Source of the DNA: Theocolax elegans
Taxonomy: Eukaryota > Arthropoda > Insecta > Hymenoptera > Cerocephalidae
Length of the DNA stretch: 64,000 nucleotides
Direction of reading: 5' to 3'
NCBI GenBank assembly: GCA_026168455.1
Contig: CM047431.1
Span: 56,784,539 to 56,848,538, forward strand
Both the position numbers and the translations under genes were made by a program. The notes beneath the pieces were generated by a model. The model did no database searches and had not been told where the DNA came from. It saw nothing but the letters and a program-made list of their open reading frames with translations. Positions 23,100-36,000 of this stretch are shown one piece after another (position 1 is the first letter of the stretch; each line of letters opens with the position of its first letter).

Positions 23100-23660
23100 T
23101 TATATTGATATGCGGAGGTAGTTGGCACTCATGCATTAAGCGTGTATATGTTGTTTTTATATTATGTATTTCTACTGTTTTTGCCTTACGGTGGTTTTTC
23201 CTCCTAGGCATAATAAATGCTTTCAAATAAAAAAAAATCTCTTTCCATTTGGAGACGTTGAATCCCACCTTGTTTTTTATACCTCAATGATTCACAAAGG
23301 ATGCGAAAATCCTTTACGGAGGTGAGTTTGCAGCTCAGAACAAATATTGTCATACGAAACCACAGTTATATACACACGAATGTATAGTTTCCCGATTTGC
23401 CTTGTGTTACCGGGCGTAAAATACAGTTGACCTTCTTGTCTAGACATAGTTGGAGTATCACACGACCCGGTGACAGTCATTTTCAGCGTCTCTGTAATAT
23501 CGCCTCTTTGTTCCTATTATCTCAGCCACTAATTTCCTATTATCCCACACAAAACTCCAAGGACACGCATGAAATAAGTTTAATTCGTAAAGATCATTCT
23601 GGCGTTAACATCCGACACCGTACCTTGACAACATCTCTAAATATCAACGTGAGAAAATTA

Positions 23661-26600
23661 AATACACTGTAATAGATATTACAATAAATCGCGTGGCGTT
23701 AATCTTGATCGTTAATAAAAAAAAACCTATGTGACGGTTAATAGATAAATATATCGATCCCCATTACATTTTTAATCGCCGCACAACAGCTTTGGGAAGA
23801 TTATTCGTAAAAATGACGTAATTATTATTGATAAGTCAAAATCGCAGGACGTGTTGCACGTACGTCCGCAATCGTGATAAACATAGAAAGGCTCGAGAAG
23901 GTTAGGAATATGAAGGATCGAATCAATAAACCACAGGGCAAGTCCATCAATTCAAATAAACCGTATGGTCCGTAGCGCGTGTGCACAACAGGGGAAAAAG
24001 GGTGGGCGACAAGCCCCTAAAAGAGCTGGGGCTACATCGTCGTACGTCATGCACGAAGCGAACTACCGCGAGTACATAACAATAAATCCTTAATTAGAGT
24101 CCCGGTCGTACAAGAGGGAACCGACCGCGCGAGGTACGTGGCCGGAATTAAAACGAGGCAGTTGCCCGACCCGAGTCCGCGTATCTTCGCGCCGTTGCAA
24201 GATCTTTTATTCCTTGAGGTGGGCTCTGACTTATGCCTCCATATATTTAGGTCCATTAACTTTATAGGTGTGTAACTGCCTGCGTGAGCCAGAGGAGAGA
24301 TATTCCCGCGAATCCCGAATCGAGTTTTACCTCCTGGATAAAGAGGAAATGTTGGTATTCGGACGATTGAAGGGATGTGCGAGAATGTTAAGCTAATTAA
24401 ACCCTTCGGAATCGATGATTTCACTGCGGAAATCTCGGATTTAGATGTAATCGGTATGGTTAATGGTTATGTTTCCATTCTACCCTCTTTACTTTAACCC
24501 GGGAACTCGGAACTACGGGCATACCAATTTTTATTGACCACCTTCCCATTGATCGCTCGCTTTTTACATTCCTCGTGCAGCCGCTCAGTTTTAAGAATTA
24601 CAAATCCGAAGACAATTATATGCGTGAAAAATACTAGCTCCGATACTTTCACCAAGTTAATCGATATAGGTACAACAACGATTGTTTCAACATTTTCGTG
24701 AAATATGTGTACGGTAGAAATACGATTTTGAGAATACGAAATGGACGGGGAAACGAAGTAGCGGGCTAAAACTCGGTGCCCAGGGTAATACGATCGTATC
24801 CGCAGCGAAGTAACTTAACGAATAAATTTCCCCAATCGAGTAGTAAATTAATAGTAACCATACGAAAGTAGAACCAGCACGAATTCCTCGATGCGGATCT
24901 TTAAAATTGTAGGAAAACAAGTATAACGAATAATTAAAAAGACGCTTTAACGACTAGGAAATATCGATGCGATATTCACGTACACAGGGCATCACGATAA
25001 ATGTTCACAAGTAACGTTTCGTCGAGAAAACGTATATCCATTAAAAATTTAATCAACCAAAAAATACGAGCTCCACTCGAGTAATTAATCGAGTCGAAAA
25101 AGCAAAGAGAGGAGTAGGAAGAAGGACGATACGCCTCGACGAGAGAAAAAAGAGAGGGAGATAGAGAGGGAGGTAGAGAGGGAGAGAAAGAAGAATATCA
25201 ACGAAAAAAGCTGACGTTGATGACAATGGTGATGAAGGGAAAAAGGTGGCTATAGCCGAATACGGATAATAATGCAGACGTCGGAGGCGCGTGAAACGCC
25301 CCATACGTTGGCAATAAATAGCAATTATGCTTAACGAGGAGTAACCTCGCGATCCGATGCGGCGCGCGAGACGGTGAAGCTAAACCTCGAGAGACGTGGA
25401 AACTCCTCGACTAACTTGGCTATATCCCCTATTTACTCCAAGGTAAAATCTCTTTGATTTTGACTGAATGCCGACTATTATTTACTTTTTATATCCGACT
25501 CTTTTACTCATCGATGGAACCTCGTTGCGTTCGTTTGGATTACACGAAATGCCTTTTAATTAATCAAATGTTTATTTACATCTAAATTATTTTCCAATAT
25601 GCATTATATTAAAGTATTAGTAACATATGTATACTATTTGTTTATGTTAATTATACTGAAAAAAAAAAATATATATATATAGTATATTTTAAGTATTAAG
25701 AATCATTGACAGAAAAAATTTAATAAATTTAATGTTATACGTAAAAGTATATAGTCATTTAGATTTGCGGTTTAAAAATTCTAAACCTATTAATTTCATA
25801 ATAGTTGTCAACGAAATTTTCTCTCGAAGAGTAATCGATATTCTCACTTGCAGTAATATTGTTAAAATCAGTATAATATACAATACAATAATAATATTAA
25901 AAATATTCTGTATCAAATGTGGTCGTCAATGACATATTATAGCCGATGCGAGTTTGAATAACCAAATTAAAAAGAAAAAGAATTATCTTAAAATAGGTTA
26001 CGAGTTTGTTTACAAAATTTATTTATTATTTCAGGAAGGAACAAGGAAAAATAAAAAGTATTTATAGGTAGACTAGATTTCCATCAGTATAAGCAATCGG
26101 TAAAAATGTAGTTGTACTTTCGAGTGCGGTATTCGCAGTTACGATCCGTTAGGAAATGAAACTAAAATAATAAATGAATCCCAATCCCTCCATCAAAGTT
26201 AGTCTCGAGCTATTACACACGCGAGTTTGTACCTGCGATGGCCATCACGATTGTACTGGCTTTTGTGAAACTTCTCCCTTTACATCTCAAGTGATTAATC
26301 TCCAGTGGCGTCATATACTGAATCAATAGGTAGCGCGCATGCGGAAGCACCTTTATAGACCGAGTGCCGCTATACGTGTACGATTATTTAAAATATCCTT
26401 TATCCAACTCTTTTCACATTGATAATCACGCGGGATTATTCCCGTTCTCCCCGATCTATTTTCGTGTTAATCGATTGCGGTCCTTCTTCTAACAATATTG
26501 ATCCAAAAGATTTCTCGCCTATACCAATCCTGATAATTATTATATCCGAGAAACCTTCATTCTTTACACACTCGTTCGATAAACATTACATCTATTATTA

Positions 26601-28248
26601 TTTATTATTTATTATATATTTATTTAAATTACACACTGGAGAGAACATTTTTTGGAAAAGATACCCGAGTGTTCTCGATGAACATTCGAGTGTCACCATA
26701 TGGTAGACAATTACGAAATGGAACACGTGCTTGAATTCTATACCCACTATGGGGTTGAAAAATTCCTATCCAGCGTGATAAAAAATGTGGATATGATTTG
26801 TGTTTAAATATCAGCTATATTATGTAGCTATTCTCTCCTGATTTTTTAAACAAATGGCTAAATTATTTTAAAAAATAGTTTTATTTTCTACCAAGGAATT
26901 CAACCAGCATATTTGAATAATTTTAACGTTATAATCATTTCGCCGTTGAGTGAATAACAAATCTCTTAGTTCGAGTGGAAATATCCGTACAATCAAAATT
27001 AATAACGTAAAATGTTTACAATATAGTGAAATTGTCGAAAAAAGTATGCACGACATATTTTCACTCTCGATATATATATACATCACAGAATTACATAAAT
27101 ACTCGTCAGCGTTCATTTTTACGATAATTCGCTTGATAATAGATTTTTAAGTGTTACTATGAAAAGTTATTTACTGTAATTATGGTAAATCTGAGCAATT
27201 ATCGAGGGATGTTCATACTAGGTTAAAACATTAACTTTGAAGTATATAGATTAAGAGCACGCGAATCGAGCTGAATTTTCTTTCGAAGTATACGTTTTAA
27301 TATGTATAATAATCTACATAAACTATGTTATTTCAGTGAATAATTAACGTATATTCGAAACATATGTACCTTCTAATAATCGCCCGACACGACAAAAACC
27401 GGTATTTTGAATTTCAACTATCCGACTTTAGATTTCCAATTAAGCTTTGAAATATTCTTAGATAATGATACTTACTTCCCTTGAAATGCGAACTGTCATA
27501 CTCGATTTGCTGATCTGAATATTTAAATGGTCATTACCATTTTATATTAACAATCGATCGATATACCATATTTATATTTAATACACTTTTTATCATTTAT
27601 CTGTATTTCGAAATTAAGTTATCAATTTGTTAAAAATGTTGATCGACTATTATTTGGAATTTCTGTGTTTTCAACCAATACGAATAATCCCTGCTAGAAG
27701 TATATATGATTTTCTAATCGTAATGCGGCAAAATTTCAGATTGTTCCGAACGCATTTAATATACTTTTTTTCATAGGAGATTAGATTTTTCTTTTCTTTA
27801 GTAAGCATAGCTGTTTAAAATGATGTTTTGGCTTATGCGCCTTTTGCATCGTCGCAACAAATAAATTACATTTGATACATTTGATATAGGATTGCACGGG
27901 GACGCCTTTTTCGTTTCCCTCGATTACACTAGTAATCTGTAATTGGAGGGGTACGGAACGAGGGAACAAATAAGGTTCTCTCGGGATCCGGCGGGCCGCA
28001 GAGATGTTCAGAGTACACGTATCCACGGAAGCGATATTATGTTTTTAAAAACGAAAAGAAAAAGCTCGTGTGAAGCAGGTTGTGGAAGAGGGAAAAAGCG
28101 GGAGCGCGGTCATTAGAAAAAAGAGTTTTGAAGCGACTACACCGGGGCATTAAACAATAAAAAAGAAAGTATCTTTCATTTACAAAAATTAATTGTATTC
28201 AGTCTAATGTTATATTTTTTAAGAACTAATATTTAATGTTATATTTAT
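23661..28248. other. Non-coding stretch, no gene seen
   Basis: The first 1.8 kb is GC-richer in places (23.9-24.45 kb and 25.1-25.45 kb), with a purine-rich GA/GGGA block at about 25140-25195. The rest is AT-rich. The longest frame (24047-24424, - strand) has no recognisable domain, start context or splice support. Confidence 0.5.
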
Positions 28249-28491
28249 ATGAGGAAATCCACGTCCCAAAAACAAGCAACATTTTTTTTGAGGCACACGA
28301 AAAATGTTAAAATTCGTGTTTTTTCACGTTTAAAATGAAAAAAAAGTATGTGCGGAGGCAGTTTTCACGTGTTGGACCTCAGATTCATCTATTATATACC
28401 TCTAAGAGTGAGAAAAGTCGCATGTACCTTAAAAAGAAATGTTGCTTGTTTTTGGGATATCAAAATCAAAATTAGCCGTGGATTTCCTCAC
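28249..28491. mobile_element. Short MITE with GAGGAAATCCACG ends
   Basis: Left end TGAGGAAATCCACG followed by CCCAAAAACAAGCAACATTT; the right end is the reverse complement, with an extra block of about 20 bp between the two motifs (near 28458-28477). It is about 243 bp long and non-coding. No clear target duplication is seen. Confidence 0.6.
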
Positions 28492-28733
28492 ATAATGTTT
28501 CTTTGATTTCTTATAATTATTATTTCTTGTTTATGTTAAATTAAATTTGTTATTTCAAAAGAAGTAATTTGTTATTTATTATATGTAAAACTGATTTATA
28601 ATCGTAACACGGATAAGTCAACGATTTTTTATATGGTTTATGATAATACCTCGTCAGAAACGTCACATTTTCACCACTTTTATAATCATAAAGTAGCACA
28701 ATAAAATCATCATCATCATATATATAAAATTGT

Positions 28734-28813
28734 ATGTATGTGTGTATTGATATTCTGGATATACATATATATATATATATATGTATATCCGGAATATCAA
28801 TACACACATACAT
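28734..28813. repeat. 80-bp palindrome with (AT)n centre
   Basis: The left arm ATGTATGTGTGTATTGATATTC is mirrored by GAATATCAATACACACATACAT with one mismatch near the centre (CTGGA against CCGGA). The centre is TATATA. It could extrude as a cruciform or be a small fold-back element. Confidence 0.85.
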
Positions 28814-29275
28814 TTACGAATTATTATGCTCATAGAGCGGATTAGCATAATGGTAAATATTTTAAATAATGATAACGTGAAATTGGAATATATAACGTAA
28901 AAGGAATAACATTTATTTAAATAATAAACTGCAGTAATAATGCATTGAGGTAGTTTAATAGAAAGATTATTTACTCTTCTATCTCTTCTTTGCTTGTATT
29001 AGTCATTTTCTGTGTCTTGCCTTTGTTTTGATCATTGACTGCAATTAATACACTTTGTCAATTGCAAATCCATCAATTTCAATGATTTCGACGATGTTTT
29101 TTAACCTATCCAATATTTTGATTCCTTATCTATATACAAATTTTATGATTACTAAGGTTATAATATGACGTTTTACCTTCACTATAATATCGACAGTTTA
29201 TAATTAATTTATGATAATTCCAATAATACATTATGAAACAAGAAATGAATAATTAAATAGTACATTGTGTGCCAA

Positions 29276-29409
29276 GGGTATAAAATGGGCTTTCTTAGGT
29301 CGAGTGTGGACTTGCAGTACGAAGTGCGACAAGAAATACGCAAATCATTTTACTACTGCAAATCCAAACTCGATCTAAAAAAAACCTCCACTTAGCCCTT
29401 TTGCATACC
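29276..29409. mobile_element. Small fold-back MITE
   Basis: GGTATAAAATGGGC...TAGGTCGAGTGTGGACTTGCAGTA on the left mirrors the right half (TACTGCAAATCCAAACTCGATCTA...GCCCTTTTGCATACC). It is about 134 bp, nearly all stem, with a loop around AAGTGCGACAAG. Confidence 0.6.
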
Positions 29410-29793
29410 ATATTTTTTAAAAATCTTTAATTTCTATTCTTTAAAAATCAGTATATTATACAATTATTGAAATTATAATTAATTTAACGCTCGGTGATAT
29501 GTATACATGTGTGTAATATATAGTTATCGGTCTTTCCGAACTAAAAGCTTTACTTTTGAAATAAAGCTTTCTATTTTATCTATATATATAGCCACATAAC
29601 ATCTTGCTGGCGTCGCGATTCATCGTGCGACAGACGTCTGAGGTAAGATTTCCAGTTCCTTACTGAGGAGTCCAAACTGGGGATCCAGGACGAAACGCCA
29701 AAAAAATATTTTTAAAGAGGCCATACTTTGGGAAATTCCACCAACTGTATACTGGACAAAAATGTGCCTGGTTTATTTCAAAAGTAATGAATT

Positions 29794-30471
29794 ACAAGGG
29801 AAGTACATGACCTCCGGGAAACGGATCTCATCCTAACTTTGGTATGTCTTTTATAATATAAAATATGAAGAAAGCCAAGTTATCTCTTGCCAATGGCCAC
29901 TTTTACGGAAGTTATTCGACATCCAATAATAATAGCAGTAAAAATTACTTCCAATTCGGTCGCTTATAACTCAAAAACAAATAAAGATAAACAATCGAAC
30001 CAAAAACCAGAAGAAAGTTGAGTTCAAGTAGATATGGTTTGAAAAAAAGAAGCTCAAATTGCTTAATTTGAAGCAAAGTTATGAAGAAAATAAAAATTGA
30101 AGAATTATTAAGCCAAAATTTAATATGAAAAATTTATTGTTTCTTTTAGGCCTAATAATCTTCAATTTCTTATTTTCTTCATTACTTCGCTTCAAATTAA
30201 GCAATTTGAGCTTCTTTTTTTTCAAACCATATTTACTTGAACTCAACTTTCTTCTGGTTTTTGGTTCGATTGTTTATCTTTATTTGTTTTTGAGTTATAA
30301 GCGACCGAATTGGAAGTAATTTTTACTGCTATTATTATTGGATGTCGAATAACTTCCGTAAAAGTGGCCATTGGCAAGAGATAACTTGGCTTTCTTCATA
30401 TTTTTATATTATAAAAGACATACCAAAGTTAGGATGAGATCCGTTTCCCGGAGGTCATGTACTTCCCTTGT
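29794..30471. mobile_element. 678-bp near-perfect palindromic fold-back element
   Basis: The arms are about 324 bp each: 29794 to about 30117, and about 30146 to 30471. They begin ACAAGGGAAGTACATGACC and end GGTCATGTACTTCCCTTGT, with only scattered mismatches throughout. The loop is about 28 bp and contains AAAATTTAATATGAAAAATT. TTA lies at both outer ends (29792-29794 and 30471-30473) and could be a 3-bp target duplication, as in PIF/Harbinger-type elements, but the family is not settled. The + frame at 30125-30319 is part of one arm and is not a gene. Confidence 0.75.
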
Positions 30472-31925
30472 TAGTTAGAAAATACCGACAACTATATAAA
30501 TATTTGTATACAATTATTGTTGGTGTAGCTAGTACATTTATTTTGAATCGCCATCAAGGTATCGCGTGTACGAGCCAACAAAAAAGTGAAACTTCGCAGC
30601 GGTCGCAAAAGTACTTATGTATATCGATAAATTTTGCACCCGTTAAACATGCGGAGCTGCAGGCGCAACATAACTATAATTCTTTAATCCCTATTTTTAG
30701 GGTGCGAAAACGCGAAATTCGTCTATATGTTACAAAATTATATGTTTAATTTATTTGTATAAAAAGATAATACAAGTTATCATAGGTTGCAATAGCACAA
30801 AAATAATATATAATTTTAAATATTACAGGATTACAAAAGATATCTTAATTAATGTTGTTGCACGGATAAAGTTGAGAGAGAAAATTCAATATCGCCTTTA
30901 CGATATCAAAATTTTTATCGTATATATACATTCTTATATTAAAACTGTATTACCGTTTTATCTCGCATATTGGATACCGATACTAAAGTTTAAACTTGTA
31001 ATTTAATGTTACGATAAATTAAATGTATTAATTAACCAATAAAAAAATGACTATATTGTCAATCGTTCGTTACGGTAATTAAAAATAAAGATATAAAAAC
31101 TGGATGTCAAAAGATAAATGTATATAATTAAAACATTTAGCTGATATACGTAGTTAGTACTTCAAATCCATATGGACAGAATTAAGAAAAAATACGCGCG
31201 ATAAAGATAAATAAAAAAAAATATATATATATGTAATTTGGAGGAAGATTTAAAGAAAAAAATGGATGAAGCGTGCAGATATTAATTTGAAATAGGACAT
31301 AAATTACCCATTCGAGGTACTGTCGGGAAGGAAGACAATGCAAAATAAGGAACGAGGCGCAAATGCGAAGGCCCGAGTAGGTGGAGGTGCGAGGGTAACC
31401 GCCGCCAAGGGGCACCGGCTCGCGACCACCCGCGAGGTAATAGTCCTAATATTTATAAAACGTGAGCACGCGATCCACCAGCTGACTTGAGATAATATTC
31501 ATGTTTTATATACGCTTTTCTCGCTCTCATCATCGTGATTTACCCTCGCATTGCCTCGCATTGTGTTTACTTTTTAAACGGCGTGTGCCACGCGTACCAT
31601 GGACCTATTTATTTTATTGTTAATCGTAAACCAGGTATATCTATGCATATCTATGAGTGCCACGTTCTGACAATAATCATTTTACGTTTAAATTGATCTT
31701 TCTAATAGAATTTTAAAGAAAGTTAATGTTGCAAACGCATGTCCATGAGCGTACTTTATTTCACATAAAATATCACGATCGATCGAAGGTATCGGTGAGT
31801 TTTAAAGTATCGAACGCAACGACCTAAATTCATCGTTAAAAGCCGTGATCTCGACAACACAGAATTCGCATAAGCACATCAATCTGAGATACGGTATATG
31901 CATCATCAAGTAAAAGCTGCTGGAA

Positions 31926-31956
<31 letters not shown>
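31926..31956. repeat. (GA)n followed by a G-run
   Basis: GA tract of about 22 bp ending in about ten consecutive G. Confidence 0.9.
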
Positions 31957-33033
31957 AGAGGGAGAGATGGAGATTTGAAGTAACTTTATGTACACTTGGT
32001 GAGAGACGTGTAATGCAGAGTCTTAACATCTCTCTGCGAAACGCTCAAACTTTCTTGGTCGAACTGGAGTATAGCGCCGCTAGACTTGGGGAGCCGGATT
32101 ACTACTTAGACTTTAACACTTTTTCAAAACGTTACCTACCAAACTTAAACTTTTCCCTCTTCTCCCTCTCGCGAATACACGCAAATGTATACGTATATTT
32201 TAAAGAAAGTTTTGTCAATCTAATTCCAAGCGCCAACTTGATTGGTACGCTTTGACCAACTTTTATCACTGGATATTGGATTTTGGTGCGATTTTTAACC
32301 TCTTTTTTTGTAACGATTTAATCAACCAAAGAGATAACGAGTCGATGAATAACTTTTATTTACTATTCAATACACTGGGTTATCACTTTTTGTGGAATTG
32401 TTATTTCTTTTAAACAACTATATACGTTTACTTTTTAAACATGACATTTGAATGTTTGCCAGCAGAGAGTCGAATCTTCTAAATCTGCGTTTTACAATAT
32501 ATACTCCTAATTTTATAGACATCGATAAAGTACATTTTTTTTTTTTTACTAATTTTGATAAAAAAAATTAATTTTTACAGCACACGAGTAAACGAGAATG
32601 ATTTGATAAATAACTACACATTAATAAAAGATTTAATAAAATATCTCAACTAATAAAATGAAAACTCTCTTTAAAAGGAAAACAATGGGAGTTTCTTCAC
32701 ACGATACTTAACCCTAATCATAAACAATTTCGATTACCTTTAATTACAAAATTAACTGCTCTTCTCCCGACTCGAAACCCATATATTTATGGAAATCCGT
32801 GCGTACACTCTTTTATTTATTCTCTCTTTTTTGCGTTCGTATCAATTACGACGGATCGCAACAACAACAACGACGAAAAAAAAAGAAAAGCAAAAAAAAA
32901 ATTACACACCGGACACAGCCTTTAAAAGCAGGGAACTTTTGAAGAAGGGGTGGGAACAAAAGGGCCGGCTTTCATATCCGTTACATATTCATGAAACAAT
33001 CTCTACCTTTATCCATCTCCCCTCTCTCCACGC

Positions 33034-33052
33034 TCCCCCCCCTCCCCCGCCC
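33034..33052 (-). other. C-rich tract, possible G-quadruplex on the - strand
   Basis: Eight C, T, five C, G, three C; four G-runs can be drawn on the complementary strand. Confidence 0.35.
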
Positions 33053-36000
33053 TCTCACTCTCTCAATCTCTCTTGCTCTTTCTCTTTCTGCGTACGTATA
33101 TACGCGTGCATCCCTCCTTTTCGCACTTCTGGCAGTCATGCATAAAAATCATCGCGTATAACTCACCTCGGCTTTTCCACTCGAGTGAGAGATGAACGTT
33201 TGCATTTGAAAGAATGGCTAACACGTACCTGCAAAACAAAATGAAATTTTTCGTTTATTAATCAGCATTCAGGCTTGATGGGATAATAGAGTTTAAATCT
33301 CTGATAAATGCTTATGATATGCTACATTTTCTTTAACAACTTTTTTTTATATCATTTTGTACGTATTCCAGAGCATTCCCGGAATTTACATACATTTCCT
33401 TCTCCGTTCCTTTTTTGCCTTTGAATTACAGTATACAATATTTTTGTCATTGTCTGTATACAATTACGCGTGAGTATATTAATTCATTTACATCTACAAT
33501 TATTTATATTTTTTGTGGTCAACCAGAGCTAGAATGTTGTTAAAGTGTAGCTGTAAAATCAGAAAATTGAACATTTATTTTAATTCAAAAGTTTTTTCCA
33601 ACGACGACGTTAACTTCTCTGTTATTTTATGTTTCCTAAGAGAATATAAAGTACCTTAAAGATAAAATTTTACGCAACCAAAATAAGCAACTATTAGGTG
33701 AAATAAAAAAAAACTTTTGCACGATTAATTATTATTTTCTTTGAATATTTATAATTAATTTTACTCCCTTTCAGCAGATATTCATAAATTAGTTTATATA
33801 CACTACCGTTATCGCAAGTTTTGTCGATGATTAAATAAATAATTGCTTAATAGTTAATTTTTACACATCGATAGGTTTTTATTTTAAAAAATAACTAAAT
33901 TACTCGGCATCAAAATATGTTTGAGTACATTATATCTTTCTACAATGACTGTAAAATTAGAATATCATGCAAAATAAATAGAAATTTAATACCAATACAT
34001 CTTTGCTGAATAATAGTACGTTGTGTAATACACCGTCGAAAAACGAAAGTGCACGTTTACTTAAATGAAGGGTACAGACGAAAAATTCAACAAATAACAT
34101 AAATTAACCCTTAAAAAATTCATTTTACCTCATTGCTCACCTTCTCTCTTTCTGTTTGGAGCCCCCGGAATTTATGCCTAATTACCGAGAGTAAAATAAA
34201 ATAAGTAAAAAAAAAGGTAATGCCAAAGTAACTTCGTCCAGGAGTAGGATAAATCGAATGGAATAATTATCCTGGGGGTTTACACAGTTCCTTGACAGCT
34301 GCGTTTACTCTGCTGCGCAAGCTGTCGAATTTCACGAACGGCCGGAATTAATTTCCAAGCTTTGCGCGAGCGAGTTGCACGCGATTCGTTTGGCGAAATT
34401 CTCACTCACCCTTCGTCGATGCTGTACTTCGCGAAAGTTACCTCCGCCGCTCGTTCGACCGAGAAACTCATCGAGCGCATTCTAATGAAGCACGACGCTC
34501 CATTCTTTTCCACTCTTTTTTCCTCTTCCTTCTCTTCCTTCTATTTTCTACTCTTTTATTTTTTTATTACTTCGGTTGAATATTTATACAAATTATTTTA
34601 CCAATGCTAGATTGAAAGTTGGGCAGTTGTCCCTTTTGGGTAAGCGTTCCTTTTCATTTGGTTTTTTTAATCCTTCATTTTTGGTTACCGTAAAAATCGA
34701 TGATTTGTGTGCAACGAGGGCGAAAAATAAAAATATAAAGTAACATTTATAAAATATATCAGACTAGCATTAATATATTTATTTCATTGAGTGTGCTTAC
34801 CGAACGTGTTGGCAATCGCTTGAAGGGCGTGTATAAAAATGTAAAAAAATATTGTATTTTGTAGTATAAATTAATTAAGAACGTTAATTTAGGAATTGCA
34901 ACATGCAATAACAAGGTCAGTTTGTCAGTAACAAAATTTACATTAACAAATTTCTTCCCACCAAAATTTGCAAGGAAGATGCGACACAAACGATGCATAT
35001 TAATAGACGAAACTACATTTGTTTTTGTTGTTCCAAGGATGTTCTACGTAAATCTGTATAAAACAGGAATCGCTTAGAACTGGACTATAAGGATAAAATG
35101 TAAATGTTTGCGCTAAATATTTCACCGGGTAAGAGAGTAAAAAAATAAAAAAATTTAAAGAAAATAAGTTGAAGATAAGCGAGTAAAAAATAACATTTCG
35201 CGCTTTCTTTTTTTTGTTAAAGTAACAACCGGAGCTTTTTCAATGTCTCACGGTAGGAAAGCTCGAGAAATTTGAGTTGAAGGGTGCGCATCCATTATAC
35301 CTACGTGAATATCTCATGCATAAATATCAGAGACGCGTGTTAGCATTCATAAGCGAATGGTTGACACGGGGCGAAGAGAGAGATGCGTGACGTTGTTTAG
35401 GTCTTACCGAGGATAGACGCACACCGAACCTACCGAGGATAGATTTACTTACTCCTTCAGGATTCGGATTAAACGAGTAAACTTTTATTTTTCAACAGAT
35501 AGTAATGAAATTTGGTATTTCTGTAATGCTTTGAACTTTACATTATTCTATTTACTTGTAACACTTCCTTTTTTGATTGTTAAAATAACAACTCGTTAAA
35601 GAGCAGATTCTATATTTTTCTCGAGCTTTTATTATATATCCATATTTTAATGTATAAAAATAATTTTTCGTTTGCATAAGTAAAACCTGCGAACGACGTT
35701 CATTTTGTTTCCATCTTTACTTAAATGCAAAAAGAGCATTTCACGTCAAGTGGTCCGATCAAAATTTTAAAATGCACCAAATTTTAGGTACACACTGGAA
35801 ATGTTTTTTACAAAAGAGAAAAAAATTTTTAGATACTGGAATCTATTTGTTCAAAATTTCAAAAAGTAAGTTTTTTCAAGTTTTTTTTCAACACCACCTT
35901 TGTTTACCGCTATGTAACTCAAAATCCATCAACTTTTACTATATAACATTATATATAACAGTCGTTGATAATTATGTCTAGAATTTATCCTTCTCGGTTA

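Larger units (their letters stand above)
21125..23660 (+). repeat. 2.5-kb tandem duplication, unit 2
   Basis: Head-to-tail copy of 18587-21122. The junction reads ...GATGAAAATTATAT then TACAATTACTCTT. Beyond 23660 the similarity ends and AT-rich unique sequence begins. It may be a true recent duplication or an unresolved haplotype/assembly duplication, since indels dominate the differences. Confidence 0.88.

Noticed and set aside
24047..24424. 125-codon - strand frame
   Set aside because: No recognisable domain, no splice or promoter support, and composition like the surrounding GC-richer block.
30125..30319. Hydrophobic 64-codon frame that looks like a membrane peptide
   Set aside because: It falls within one arm of the palindrome and is AT-rich by composition (Phe, Leu, Tyr).
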